Below are positions 57,049-64,000 of a DNA stretch of 64,000 bases, in pieces. The stretch lies in NCBI RefSeq assembly GCF_009829085.1, contig NZ_WUQY01000005.1, forward strand, positions 83,352 to 147,351. Direction: 5' to 3'. The position numbers and the translations under genes were made by a program. This stretch comes from Sphingobacterium bovisgrunnientis (GTDB lineage: Bacteria; Bacteroidota; Bacteroidia; Sphingobacteriales; Sphingobacteriaceae). Numbering within the stretch: the stretch's first letter is position 1; each line of letters begins with the position of its first letter. The notes under the pieces are model-generated. The model made no database searches. It was not told where the DNA came from and saw only the letters and a list, made by a program, of their open reading frames with translations.

Positions 57049-58689
57049 ATGAATAGAAGGAGTGCAATAAAATCTATCGGAGCTATAATCCCAACCTTAT
57101 TTTTAAGTAAGTCATTTGCTGCTACAACCATTAGCAATTGGACAAAAGTTCCATTCAATCCGACTTGGAAATCGCTGGAAGAGTATAATGTACCAAAGTG
57201 GTTTCGTGATGCAAAATTCGGAATATGGGCGCATTGGGGACCACAATGTCAGCCCGAGCGTGGCGATTGGTATGCACGAGGAATGTATCAAGAAGGTTCT
57301 GATCAGTACAAATACCATGTCGAGAAATATGGGCACCCTTCAAAGTTTGGTTTTAAAGATGTAATCAATTTGTGGAAAGCCGAAAAATGGAATCCAGAAG
57401 AATTGATGGATCTATACAAGCGCACAGGAGCACAATATTTCATGACCTTGGCAAATCATCACGATAATTTGGATTTGTACAAGAGTAGTCACCACAAATG
57501 GAATAGTCTAAATTTTGGGCCGAAGAAAGATATTGTTGGAGGATGGGAAAAGGCTGCACGTAAACGCGGATTGCGATTTGGTGTAAGTGTTCATGCCGCA
57601 CATGCATGGACTTGGTACGAGATGGCTCAGCGATCGGATAAAAATGGTCCTCTTCAAGGTGTGCCTTACGATGGAAAATTAAAAAAAGAAGATGGTAAAG
57701 GAACATGGTGGGAAGGATATGATCCACAAGAACTCTATGCGCAAAATCATGAATTGAGCAAAGACAGCTTGAATGATCACAAAGTGCACGAGCAATGGCA
57801 TTGGGACGTAAATACAGGCGTTAGCGTACCAACCGATGAATATTGCAAAAATTTCAAAGATCGAACGATAGAATTAATAGATAATTATAATCCTGATGTA
57901 GTTTACTTTGACGATACGGCGTTGCCATTATGGCCTGTAAGTAATGTGGGTTTGGAAATTGCTGCCCATTACTACAATAAAAGTATCAAGGACAATAAAG
58001 GTAAGTTAGAAGCTGTCATTACCGGAAAAATACTGGATGAGCAACAGCGTAAATGTATGATCTGGGATATCGAGCGAGGTCAAAGTAACCGCATAGAACC
58101 CGAGCCCTGGCAGACATGTACCTGTATAGGATCGTGGCATTATGATCGTCGAGTATACGATAGGGGGCATTATAAGTCAGCAAAAACGGTCATCCATATG
58201 TTGGTGGATGTAGTCAGCAAAAATGGCAATCTCTTATTAAGTGTTCCAATGCGTGGAGATGGTTCTGTTGATGACAAAGCACGAGCAACGGTAGAAGGTA
58301 TTGCTAACTGGATGCAGTTAAATAGTGAAGCAATCATAGGAACTAGGCCGTGGCACACCTTTGGTGAAGGCCCAGCCATAGCACATGCTCCAGAATTGCA
58401 TGCTCAAGGATTCAATGAAGGTCGAGGAAAGCCGCTTGTTGCTGAAGATTTTCGTTTTACCCAAAAAGGTAAATCTCTGTATGCTTTCGTAATGGGTCAA
58501 CCAGAATCAAAGCAAGTTAAAATTCAATCTTTGGGAACAACAACATCCAAAGGTTTGAAAGTTAGAAAAATTGAATTACTTGGTTATAAAAAGCCATTGG
58601 TTTTCAAACAAAATGCTGATATTTTACAGATTGAATGGCCGAAAGATGCACAGAAAAATGACATTGCTCATGTATTAAAACTTACATAA
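57049..58689 (+). CDS. GH29 alpha-L-fucosidase, exported
   Basis: 546 residues. The N-terminus MNRRSAIKSIGAIIPTLFLS has a twin-arginine-like pair before a hydrophobic stretch, so Tat export is possible. The catalytic barrel begins VPKWFRDAKFGIWAHWGPQC, with TLANHHDNLDLY and nucleophile Asp288 in PDVVYFDDTALP, then NLLLSVPMRGDGSVDD, all typical of GH29. A C-terminal beta domain ends the protein. It is first of a three-gene operon with an SMP-30 lactonase and a zinc dehydrogenase, suggesting release and then oxidation of L-fucose or a related sugar. Confidence 0.93.
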   Translation: MNRRSAIKSIGAIIPTLFLSKSFAATTISNWTKVPFNPTWKSLEEYNVPKWFRDAKFGIWAHWGPQCQPERGDWYARGMYQEGSDQYKYHVEKYGHPSKFGFKDVINLWKAEKWNPEELMDLYKRTGAQYFMTLANHHDNLDLYKSSHHKWNSLNFGPKKDIVGGWEKAARKRGLRFGVSVHAAHAWTWYEMAQRSDKNGPLQGVPYDGKLKKEDGKGTWWEGYDPQELYAQNHELSKDSLNDHKVHEQWHWDVNTGVSVPTDEYCKNFKDRTIELIDNYNPDVVYFDDTALPLWPVSNVGLEIAAHYYNKSIKDNKGKLEAVITGKILDEQQRKCMIWDIERGQSNRIEPEPWQTCTCIGSWHYDRRVYDRGHYKSAKTVIHMLVDVVSKNGNLLLSVPMRGDGSVDDKARATVEGIANWMQLNSEAIIGTRPWHTFGEGPAIAHAPELHAQGFNEGRGKPLVAEDFRFTQKGKSLYAFVMGQPESKQVKIQSLGTTTSKGLKVRKIELLGYKKPLVFKQNADILQIEWPKDAQKNDIAHVLKLT

Positions 58690-58745
58690 TGGGACGTGAA
58701 AAAAATATTTTTCCTATCTTCATAAGATACCAAGGATAAACTACC

Positions 58746-59756
58746 ATGAAGATCACCAGAAGATACATTATTGCATTTTTAATCTCAATGGCATTTCAAA
58801 TACCTGTTTTTTCTCAGCAAATTAAGTTTGAAAAACTAGAGCTTGAAGTGTTGGATGAAAAGGTAAAAAATATTGTTAATGCCAATGCGCAGGTCGAAGT
58901 GTTGATAGAAGGACTGCGTTGGACAGAAGGACCACTTTGGGTAGAGTCAGAAAAAATGCTCTTATTCTCCGAAATTCCTTCCAATACGGTTTATAAATGG
59001 ACTGAAGCAAAAGGCATGGAACTGTATTTAAATCCGAGTGGATATACCGAAACTGCAGCAGATGCTACGCGCGAACCAGGCAGCAATGGTTTGTTGTTAG
59101 ACCCGAAGGGTAATTTGGTGCTTTGTCAACACGGGGATCGTCAAATGGGACGTATGAATAGCTCAATAAAATCACCTAAACCTAACTATGTGACGCTAGT
59201 AAATAGCTATGAGAAATCAAAATTGAATAGTCCAAATGATGCGGTATACCATTCCAATGGAGATTTATTTTTCACGGATCCTCCGTATGGTTTACCATCT
59301 CAAAATGATACAGATCCAGCAAAGGAGCTAGACTTTAATGGTGTTTTTGTATTCAAAAATGATGGAAAATTGAACCTTCTAACAGATAAGTTGACTAGAC
59401 CAAATGGTATTGCGATTTTTCCGAAATCAAATAAAATAATTGTAAGTAATTCTGATCCACGAAGTGCGACTTGGTATGTGTTAAATGCAAACAATTTGAA
59501 ACAAGAGCCAACGATTTTTTACGATGCAACGCCTTCATTGGATGGATCTCCAGGCTTACCAGATGGCCTTAAAATAACCAAAAGTAATATTGTACTGGCA
59601 AGTGGTCCTGGTGGTGTTTGGATTTTTGATGCTAATGCTAAACTTCTAGGTAAAATTAGATTCAAAAGTCCTGTTTCGAATGTCGCATTATCTGCCGATG
59701 AAAAATACATGTATCTTACAAACACAGGGCGAATTGTACGTGTAAAACTTAAATAA
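58746..59756 (+). CDS. SMP-30/gluconolactonase family protein, exported
   Basis: 336 residues with a signal peptide (about 1-24, PVFSQ). A six-bladed propeller of the SMP-30 family: EGPLWVESEKMLLFSEIPSNTVYKW (metal-binding Glu), SPNDAVYHSNGDLFFTDPPYG, LTRPNGIAIFP and LPDGLKI (metal-binding Asn and Asp). Members hydrolyse sugar lactones. The export signal means that it acts outside the cytoplasm. It lies between the fucosidase and an alcohol dehydrogenase, so a lactone made from a released sugar is a possible substrate. Confidence 0.88.
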   Translation: MKITRRYIIAFLISMAFQIPVFSQQIKFEKLELEVLDEKVKNIVNANAQVEVLIEGLRWTEGPLWVESEKMLLFSEIPSNTVYKWTEAKGMELYLNPSGYTETAADATREPGSNGLLLDPKGNLVLCQHGDRQMGRMNSSIKSPKPNYVTLVNSYEKSKLNSPNDAVYHSNGDLFFTDPPYGLPSQNDTDPAKELDFNGVFVFKNDGKLNLLTDKLTRPNGIAIFPKSNKIIVSNSDPRSATWYVLNANNLKQEPTIFYDATPSLDGSPGLPDGLKITKSNIVLASGPGGVWIFDANAKLLGKIRFKSPVSNVALSADEKYMYLTNTGRIVRVKLK

Positions 59757-59784
59757 TCAAAAATACTATAGCCATATTTATATA

Positions 59785-60795
59785 ATGAAAACCCTTCGAT
59801 GCGAAAAACCTCATAATTTTGAATACTACGAAACAGCAATACCAAAAATAAACGAAGGTGAATCCTTACTAAGAATAAGAAGAGTAGGGGTTTGCGGTAC
59901 GGATATACATGCATTCGAAGGAACACAACCATATTTCAATTATCCCCGTGTTCTAGGACACGAGTTAGCAGCAGAAATCGTCGAAACTACAGACTCTAAT
60001 TTTGAGATTGGAGAATATGTGACACTAATTCCTTACAAATCTTGTGGACAGTGCGTCGCTTGTAAGAGAGGTAAAGATAATTGTTGTGTCTCAATGCAGG
60101 TGTTGGGTGTGCATATTGATGGCGGAATGACAGAATATATGGTTGCGCCAAACAAATTAATTATAAAAGGGCAAGAATTGGACTTGGATGAATTGGCTTT
60201 GGTAGAGCCTTTTGCTATTAGCGCACATGCTATTAGGAGAGCTAATGTTCAGGTAGGAGAAAATATACTCGTTGTGGGGGCAGGTCCTATAGGGTTAGGA
60301 CTTATAGAATTTAGTCGTATTGCTGGCGCAAATGTAATTGTGATGGATGTCAATGAGGACAGATTACAATTTTGTAGAGAGAAATTAAACGTTGCACATA
60401 CGATACATGTTGGAGTCGATGAACCGCTCGAAAAGCTACAAGAAATTACGAAAGGTGAAATGCCCACAGCTATTTTTGATGCTACCGGAAATCTAAGAGC
60501 TATAGAACAATCTCTTCAATATTTGGCACATGGAGGGACTTTCGTCCTCGTCGGTATTCAAAAAAACAATTTCAGTTTTAGCCATCCAGAATTTCATAAA
60601 AGAGAGTCAACCTTAATGAGTAGTCGAAACGCAACTAAGCAAGATTTTCAATTCGTAATGGATAATATCAAATCCAAGAAAATAAACCCGTATACTTTTA
60701 TCACACATCGGCTTGAATTTGAAAGCGTAGCGCAGGAATTTGACACGTTTTTTAAGCCTGAAAATAAAGTTATAAAAGCTTTAATTGAGCTTTAG
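59785..60795 (+). CDS. Zinc-dependent medium-chain alcohol/polyol dehydrogenase
   Basis: 336 residues, cytoplasmic. Catalytic zinc ligands Cys37 (GVCGTD) and His59/Glu60 (LGHE); structural zinc cysteines 87, 90, 93 and 101; Rossmann motif VVGAGPIGLG. It resembles the sorbitol/threonine dehydrogenase branch, including L-galactonate and deoxy-fuconate dehydrogenases. From the operon (GH29, lactonase) a role in oxidising fucose or galactose derivatives is likely, but the exact step is not readable. The other enzymes of an oxidative fucose pathway are absent from this window. Confidence 0.88.
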   Translation: MKTLRCEKPHNFEYYETAIPKINEGESLLRIRRVGVCGTDIHAFEGTQPYFNYPRVLGHELAAEIVETTDSNFEIGEYVTLIPYKSCGQCVACKRGKDNCCVSMQVLGVHIDGGMTEYMVAPNKLIIKGQELDLDELALVEPFAISAHAIRRANVQVGENILVVGAGPIGLGLIEFSRIAGANVIVMDVNEDRLQFCREKLNVAHTIHVGVDEPLEKLQEITKGEMPTAIFDATGNLRAIEQSLQYLAHGGTFVLVGIQKNNFSFSHPEFHKRESTLMSSRNATKQDFQFVMDNIKSKKINPYTFITHRLEFESVAQEFDTFFKPENKVIKALIEL

Positions 60796-60807
60796 AATTT
60801 ATAGTAG

Positions 60808-60860
60808 TTAGGGTAGATTATTAAGATTTGAAATTTAGTATTCAATAATCTACCTTAATT
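60808..60860. terminator. Bidirectional terminator-like hairpin
   Basis: GGTAGATTATT (60812-60822) and AATAATCTACC (60844-60854) pair perfectly; adding the flanking TTAG/TTAA gives about 15 bp. AT-rich tails lie on both sides. It ends the GH29 operon and overlaps the end of the convergent membrane-protein frame. Confidence 0.75.
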
Positions 60861-61404
60861 TTCTTGCGGATTTTGTGAGCATAATTATTCCCAAAAAATA
60901 ACTAGGCATTAACGCTACTGCGGTGCTTGTGAAAATGATGTTACCTATATTTTTGTTGATAATAATATTCGGTAGAGATAATACTATTCCTAATATACAG
61001 AAAGCTAATACAGCATTGAATTTCCATATTCTTATTCTCCCTCTATAGACATAGAATAATCCTATAAAAATTGGAATAAGATATAAGAGTGCATTTAAGG
61101 AAGTGTCTATTCGTATGGGCTTGACTAATTTTGTAATGATATCAGAGGTTTCAATATTATGTTTAGATGCATTATAAATGACTATTAATTCATTAATGTT
61201 GTCCCAAATGTGATAGATTATTACGCAGCAAAGGATTCCAAACGTTAACTTTCCAAGTTCGGTTTTCAAAGAATTTAGTGTTCTAATTGTGATAAGTAAA
61301 AGAGTAATTAAACTAAACAGTAGACATGTTTGCTTAATATATGTAAGAATTAAAGGAGTATGCTGTGGATATTTCGGAGGGATGATGCCAAGGGTTTCGG
61401 TCAA
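60850..61404 (-). pseudogene. Membrane protein, probably 5'-truncated by the IS21 insertion
   Basis: An open frame of 184 codons with about five predicted membrane helices (for example LLFSLITLLLITI, LTFGILCCVIIY, LNALLYLIPIFIGLFYVY). I do not recognise a family. The only available start is a TTG at 61402-61404, which lies inside the terminal repeat of the IS element, so the first 12 or so residues (TETLGIIPPKYP) are encoded by the IS end. No ATG occurs before the first helix. The native start seems to have been lost or separated by the insertion. If translated, the product would be a fusion of IS end and native sequence. Confidence 0.6.
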
Positions 61405-61416
61405 ACCGTGCCACTT
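61375..61416. repeat. Left terminal repeats of the IS21 element
   Basis: CGGTCAAACCGTGCCACTT at 61398-61416 and CGGAGGGATGATGCCAAG at 61375-61392 are two related units. Both are preceded by TTT, with a 23-bp period. They are inverted relative to the right-end units. Confidence 0.75.
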
Positions 61417-61449
61417 AAAAGATCATACAATTATATAAAAAAGATATTA

Positions 61450-62187
61450 TTATTTCCGTTTCATTATTCCTTTTCTGAGAGATTCTCCTTTTAGGTCAAT
61501 ACGATGAGATGAGTTAACTATTCGATCTAATATCGCGTCCGCAATAGTCCCTTCTCCTCCAATTATTTCATACCAAGCTGATACAGGTATCTGAGAAGAT
61601 ATTATAGTTGATCTTTTTCCATGTCTGTCATCAATTATATCCATTAAAGATTCACGATCCTGATTGTCGAAAGCCTGCAAACCAAAGTCATCAAGTATAA
61701 GTAATTCAATCTTAACTAGTCTTTCCAGTTCCTTAAGATATGTACCGTCCGCTTTACTCATTTTGAGTTTTTTAATGAGTTTTGCAGTTACAGTATAAAA
61801 AGTTTTCACTCCAGTAATACAAGCTTGATGCCCTAGCGCTTGAGAAAGAAAACTTTTTCCAGTACCACAAGCACCGCATATTATGATATTTTCTTTACGT
61901 AACATAAAGTCCAATGTTCCCAGACGTGCAAACATGTTCTTGTCTAGATTTCTATCCCCAGAATAGTTAATGTCACCTAGGTTAGCATTCTGTCTAAAGC
62001 TTGCTTGTTTTAGTAATCTTTCGATCTTGTTATTTTCACGATCTTCCCATTGGTGATTGATAAGTATGGCAAGATATTCATCACAGGTAATACCTTCAAA
62101 CCTGTTTTCTTTCACGTACTGTTGGTGTAATTGTGCCATAGCACTTAGGCGCATGTTACGTAACTTTTCAATTGTTTGATTATTCAT
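61450..62187 (-). CDS. istB: IS21 family helper ATPase IstB
   Basis: 245 residues, normal for IstB. AAA+ ATPase with Walker A GACGTGKS (105-112) and Walker B LLILDDFG; SSQIPVSAWYEIIG and the C-terminal ADAILDRIVNSSHRIDLKGESLR are family hallmarks. It directs the target choice of the IstA transposase. It starts 20 bp after the istA stop. The frame looks intact. Confidence 0.97.
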   Translation of the reverse strand: MNNQTIEKLRNMRLSAMAQLHQQYVKENRFEGITCDEYLAILINHQWEDRENNKIERLLKQASFRQNANLGDINYSGDRNLDKNMFARLGTLDFMLRKENIIICGACGTGKSFLSQALGHQACITGVKTFYTVTAKLIKKLKMSKADGTYLKELERLVKIELLILDDFGLQAFDNQDRESLMDIIDDRHGKRSTIISSQIPVSAWYEIIGGEGTIADAILDRIVNSSHRIDLKGESLRKGIMKRK

Positions 62188-62207
62188 TATTTTTATTTTA
62201 TGGTTTA

Positions 62208-63761
62208 TTATTCATAAGCAGAAGCACCGCGTATATTCTCATGGAAAGGAATGTGTTGTTGCATTTGTTTAATATTATCTTCAGATATAGGTATCCTGTC
62301 CATGTTATTTTTGAGAATGTTTTTCACTCTCAGGTATGAGCATGATTCTGTATCCAAGGCTCTTTTACAGGCGTTATTTAATCGCTCAGATCCATAAGCA
62401 CGGTGTAATTGTATAATTCCCAGAGAGCGTTTATAGCTTATTTCAGGATAATCATGTGAGGCTAATATTTTTTCAATGCAGGCTACAACATATTCTCCAT
62501 GTCTAGAAGCTTTATTTTTAAAGAATTCGGGATTCCAGTCCGAATAAAATTTGTGTGTACTACTCAGGTGGTCAGTGTTGGTGATGTAGCTTCCTTTAAC
62601 AGGGTTGCGTTGGTGCAAAGCAATTCGTTCATGATAATAAAATACCTCAATCCGATTTTTGGTATAATGGATGGTCGTTTCTTTACCGATATAACGGTAT
62701 GGGACACTGTAATAGCTTTTATCAGGAGAAAAACAAACATACCCCATCTTTTGCACCTTTGCTCTTTTATAATCCTTCAATTCATATGCACTCACAGGTA
62801 AGTCTTTGAGATACTGACGTTCAGAACGTTGAAAAAGTTCAATCCGACTGGATTCCTTACGTTTGAATAATAAATTGTTATAACGCTCTAACAGTACAGA
62901 AATTTCTTTATTAAGGTCCTCTAATGAGAAAAACGTCATCTCTCGAAGCGGATAATAAATACGTTGATAAGCCAGATGAACAGCATTCTCTACCAGAGCT
63001 TTATCTTGTGGAGAGTAACTACGGGTGGGGTTGATAACACAGTTGTAATGACGTGCAAAGTCTTTAAAACTACGATTAATATCTGGCTCGTATCTGCTCG
63101 ACCTATTAACAGCAGACTTTAGATTGTCCGATACAATAGCTTTAGGTACACCTCCATAGAATCGCAGGGCTTCAACGCAACAAGATATTAGATCCTCACG
63201 TTTTTGACTCAAACATGCCCGAATATAAGTGTACTGACTGCATGGTAATATAGCTACAAATATTTCCACGGGGATTATCTCTCCCGTATTTTTATCAATA
63301 AGGCTTAGCTTTTTCCCAGCAAAGTCAACAAACATTTCTTCACCAGCAATGTGCTGAAGTTTCATTGAACCTTTCTCTTTTGGATATTTACGACGATAAT
63401 GCTCTAGAAATTGGGTATAGCTATAAGGCTCTGCAGCAATCTCAACATATTGTTGATAGTGATATAAGAATGTAAAGCCAGGATGATTACGGGCTTTATT
63501 GACACCCTCAAAATAGAGCATGAGTTCATTGTGGCGCTTTGTATCAAGGGTGGTATGAGAAGAAAACAGTTCCGATAAAGATGCTGTGTCAAAGTGTAAT
63601 AGCTCCTGAAATGAATATTCACTTCCAGCAAATAACTGCATATAAGTGTTAACTGTATTTCGGGAAATACCCAAGACAGAACCTATTTTACGGTTACTAT
63701 AACCGTCCATATGTAAGGTGAGTATTTGTTTTAAGTCCATCGGATCAAGTTTGTTAGCCAT
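62208..63761 (-). CDS. istA: IS21 family transposase IstA
   Basis: 517 residues, full length. N-terminal helix-turn-helix (HMDGYSNRKIGSVLGISRNTVNTY), then an rve-type DDE core: Asp in EEMFVDFAGKKLSL, Asp in PKAIVSDNLKSAV, and Glu in DKALVENAVHLAYQRI. The C-terminal beta domain (KMGYVCFSPDKSYYSVPYRYIG) matches the family. All three acidic residues are present and there is no frameshift, so the element may still be active. Confidence 0.97.
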   Translation of the reverse strand: MANKLDPMDLKQILTLHMDGYSNRKIGSVLGISRNTVNTYMQLFAGSEYSFQELLHFDTASLSELFSSHTTLDTKRHNELMLYFEGVNKARNHPGFTFLYHYQQYVEIAAEPYSYTQFLEHYRRKYPKEKGSMKLQHIAGEEMFVDFAGKKLSLIDKNTGEIIPVEIFVAILPCSQYTYIRACLSQKREDLISCCVEALRFYGGVPKAIVSDNLKSAVNRSSRYEPDINRSFKDFARHYNCVINPTRSYSPQDKALVENAVHLAYQRIYYPLREMTFFSLEDLNKEISVLLERYNNLLFKRKESSRIELFQRSERQYLKDLPVSAYELKDYKRAKVQKMGYVCFSPDKSYYSVPYRYIGKETTIHYTKNRIEVFYYHERIALHQRNPVKGSYITNTDHLSSTHKFYSDWNPEFFKNKASRHGEYVVACIEKILASHDYPEISYKRSLGIIQLHRAYGSERLNNACKRALDTESCSYLRVKNILKNNMDRIPISEDNIKQMQQHIPFHENIRGASAYE

Positions 63762-63805
63762 ATCGCTGTATTTAAAGCGACAAGGTAAGTCATTCTTAAT
63801 CTTTT

Positions 63806-63928
63806 AAGTGGCACAAATCAAACCGTAAAAAAACGGAAGTTTGAAAAACTAAACCATTAAAGTGGCATCATTTGAACCGTAATAGCTGGCACAATCAGAC
63901 CGAAATCACTGGCACGATTCAAAGGTTC
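63806..63928. repeat. Right terminal repeats of the IS21 element
   Basis: Four related units begin near 63806 (AAGTGGCACAAATCAAACCG), 63860 (AAAGTGGCATCATTTGAACC), 63883 (TAGCTGGCACAATCAGACCG) and 63906 (TCACTGGCACGATTCAAAGG). They are binding sites for the transposase in this family. Beyond them, to the window end, I see no gene. Confidence 0.75.
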
Positions 63929-64000
63929 TTCGTCAATTTTGGTGAAAGTATGTTAATTAATTACACTTTATGAACTAAACCTTTTTTCTTTTCAAACACA

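Larger units (their letters stand above)
61368..63928 (-). mobile_element. IS21-family insertion sequence (about 2.56 kb, boundaries approximate)
   Basis: It carries istA and istB in the usual order on the minus strand, with multiple short terminal repeats of the form GTGGCAC-N6-ACCG. On the left are two copies 23 bp apart (61375-61392 and 61398-61416). On the right are four (near 63806, 63860, 63883 and 63906), the outer two also 23 bp apart. The outermost repeats set the approximate ends. A target-site duplication could not be identified with confidence. Confidence 0.88.

Noticed and set aside
63930..64000. Possible gene start beyond the IS element
   Set aside because: The 70 bases hold stops in most frames and no convincing start or domain.

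Overview
The window is a long carbohydrate-utilisation region from a low-GC member of the Bacteroidota. The evidence is three SusC/SusD pairs, a one-protein hybrid two-component regulator (HTCS), many lipoprotein glycosidases, promoter boxes of the TAnnTTTG type and no Shine-Dalgarno-like leaders. Gene content fits a plant- or soil-associated Chitinophagales or Sphingobacteriales species better than a gut Bacteroides, but the genus cannot be fixed from this sequence alone.

Layout. (1) 1-17,000, minus strand: two uptake operons. The inner one (16947 to 4397) encodes SusC, SusD, a second SusC and SusD, a DUF1735/DUF5627-type lipoprotein and a GH10-like lipoprotein that has lost both catalytic glutamates. 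A second susC-susD pair (3765 past the left edge) has its own copy of the same promoter. (2) 17,404-21,471, plus strand: the divergent HTCS regulator. (3) 21,652-31,454: an operon for pentose metabolism (transaldolase/FSA family, split transketolase, xylB, xylA) that also carries a tandem CE1 esterase and a GH95 enzyme. (4) 31,603-41,361: five GH43-type enzymes, three of them tandem GH43-CBM6 paralogues, plus an SGNH acetylesterase. (5) 41,628-55,130: GH115, a GPH-type symporter, GH10, cytoplasmic GH43, GH67, BACON-GH30, GH97 and a last GH43. (6) 55,217-60,795: a separate small locus with an MBL hydrolase, an AraC regulator, and a divergent GH29 fucosidase, SMP-30 lactonase and zinc alcohol dehydrogenase. 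(7) 60,850-63,930: a membrane-protein remnant abutted by an IS21-family element (istA/istB).

Together, regions 1-5 look like a complete system for highly decorated glucuronoarabinoxylan. Surface GH10 and GH30 cut the backbone. GH43 enzymes remove arabinose and xylose. GH115 and GH67 remove (methyl)glucuronic acid from internal and terminal positions. GH95 and GH97 fit galactose-type caps, and the esterases remove acetyl or feruloyl groups. Xylose then enters the pentose phosphate pathway through XylA, XylB, transketolase and transaldolase.

The most interesting result is regulatory. Both susC promoters carry the same pair of 9-bp direct repeats spaced 21 bp apart, with the distal motif exactly 58 bp from a TAGCTTTG -7 box. 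The same 58-bp geometry, with a well conserved distal half-site, recurs in front of the transaldolase operon (where it overlaps the HTCS terminator) and the GH115 operon. This suggests a four-promoter HTCS regulon. A different 21-bp-spaced repeat precedes the fucosidase operon and is a candidate site for the neighbouring AraC protein. Other points are the catalytically dead GH10 surface protein and the IS21 insertion that supplies the apparent start of the flanking gene.
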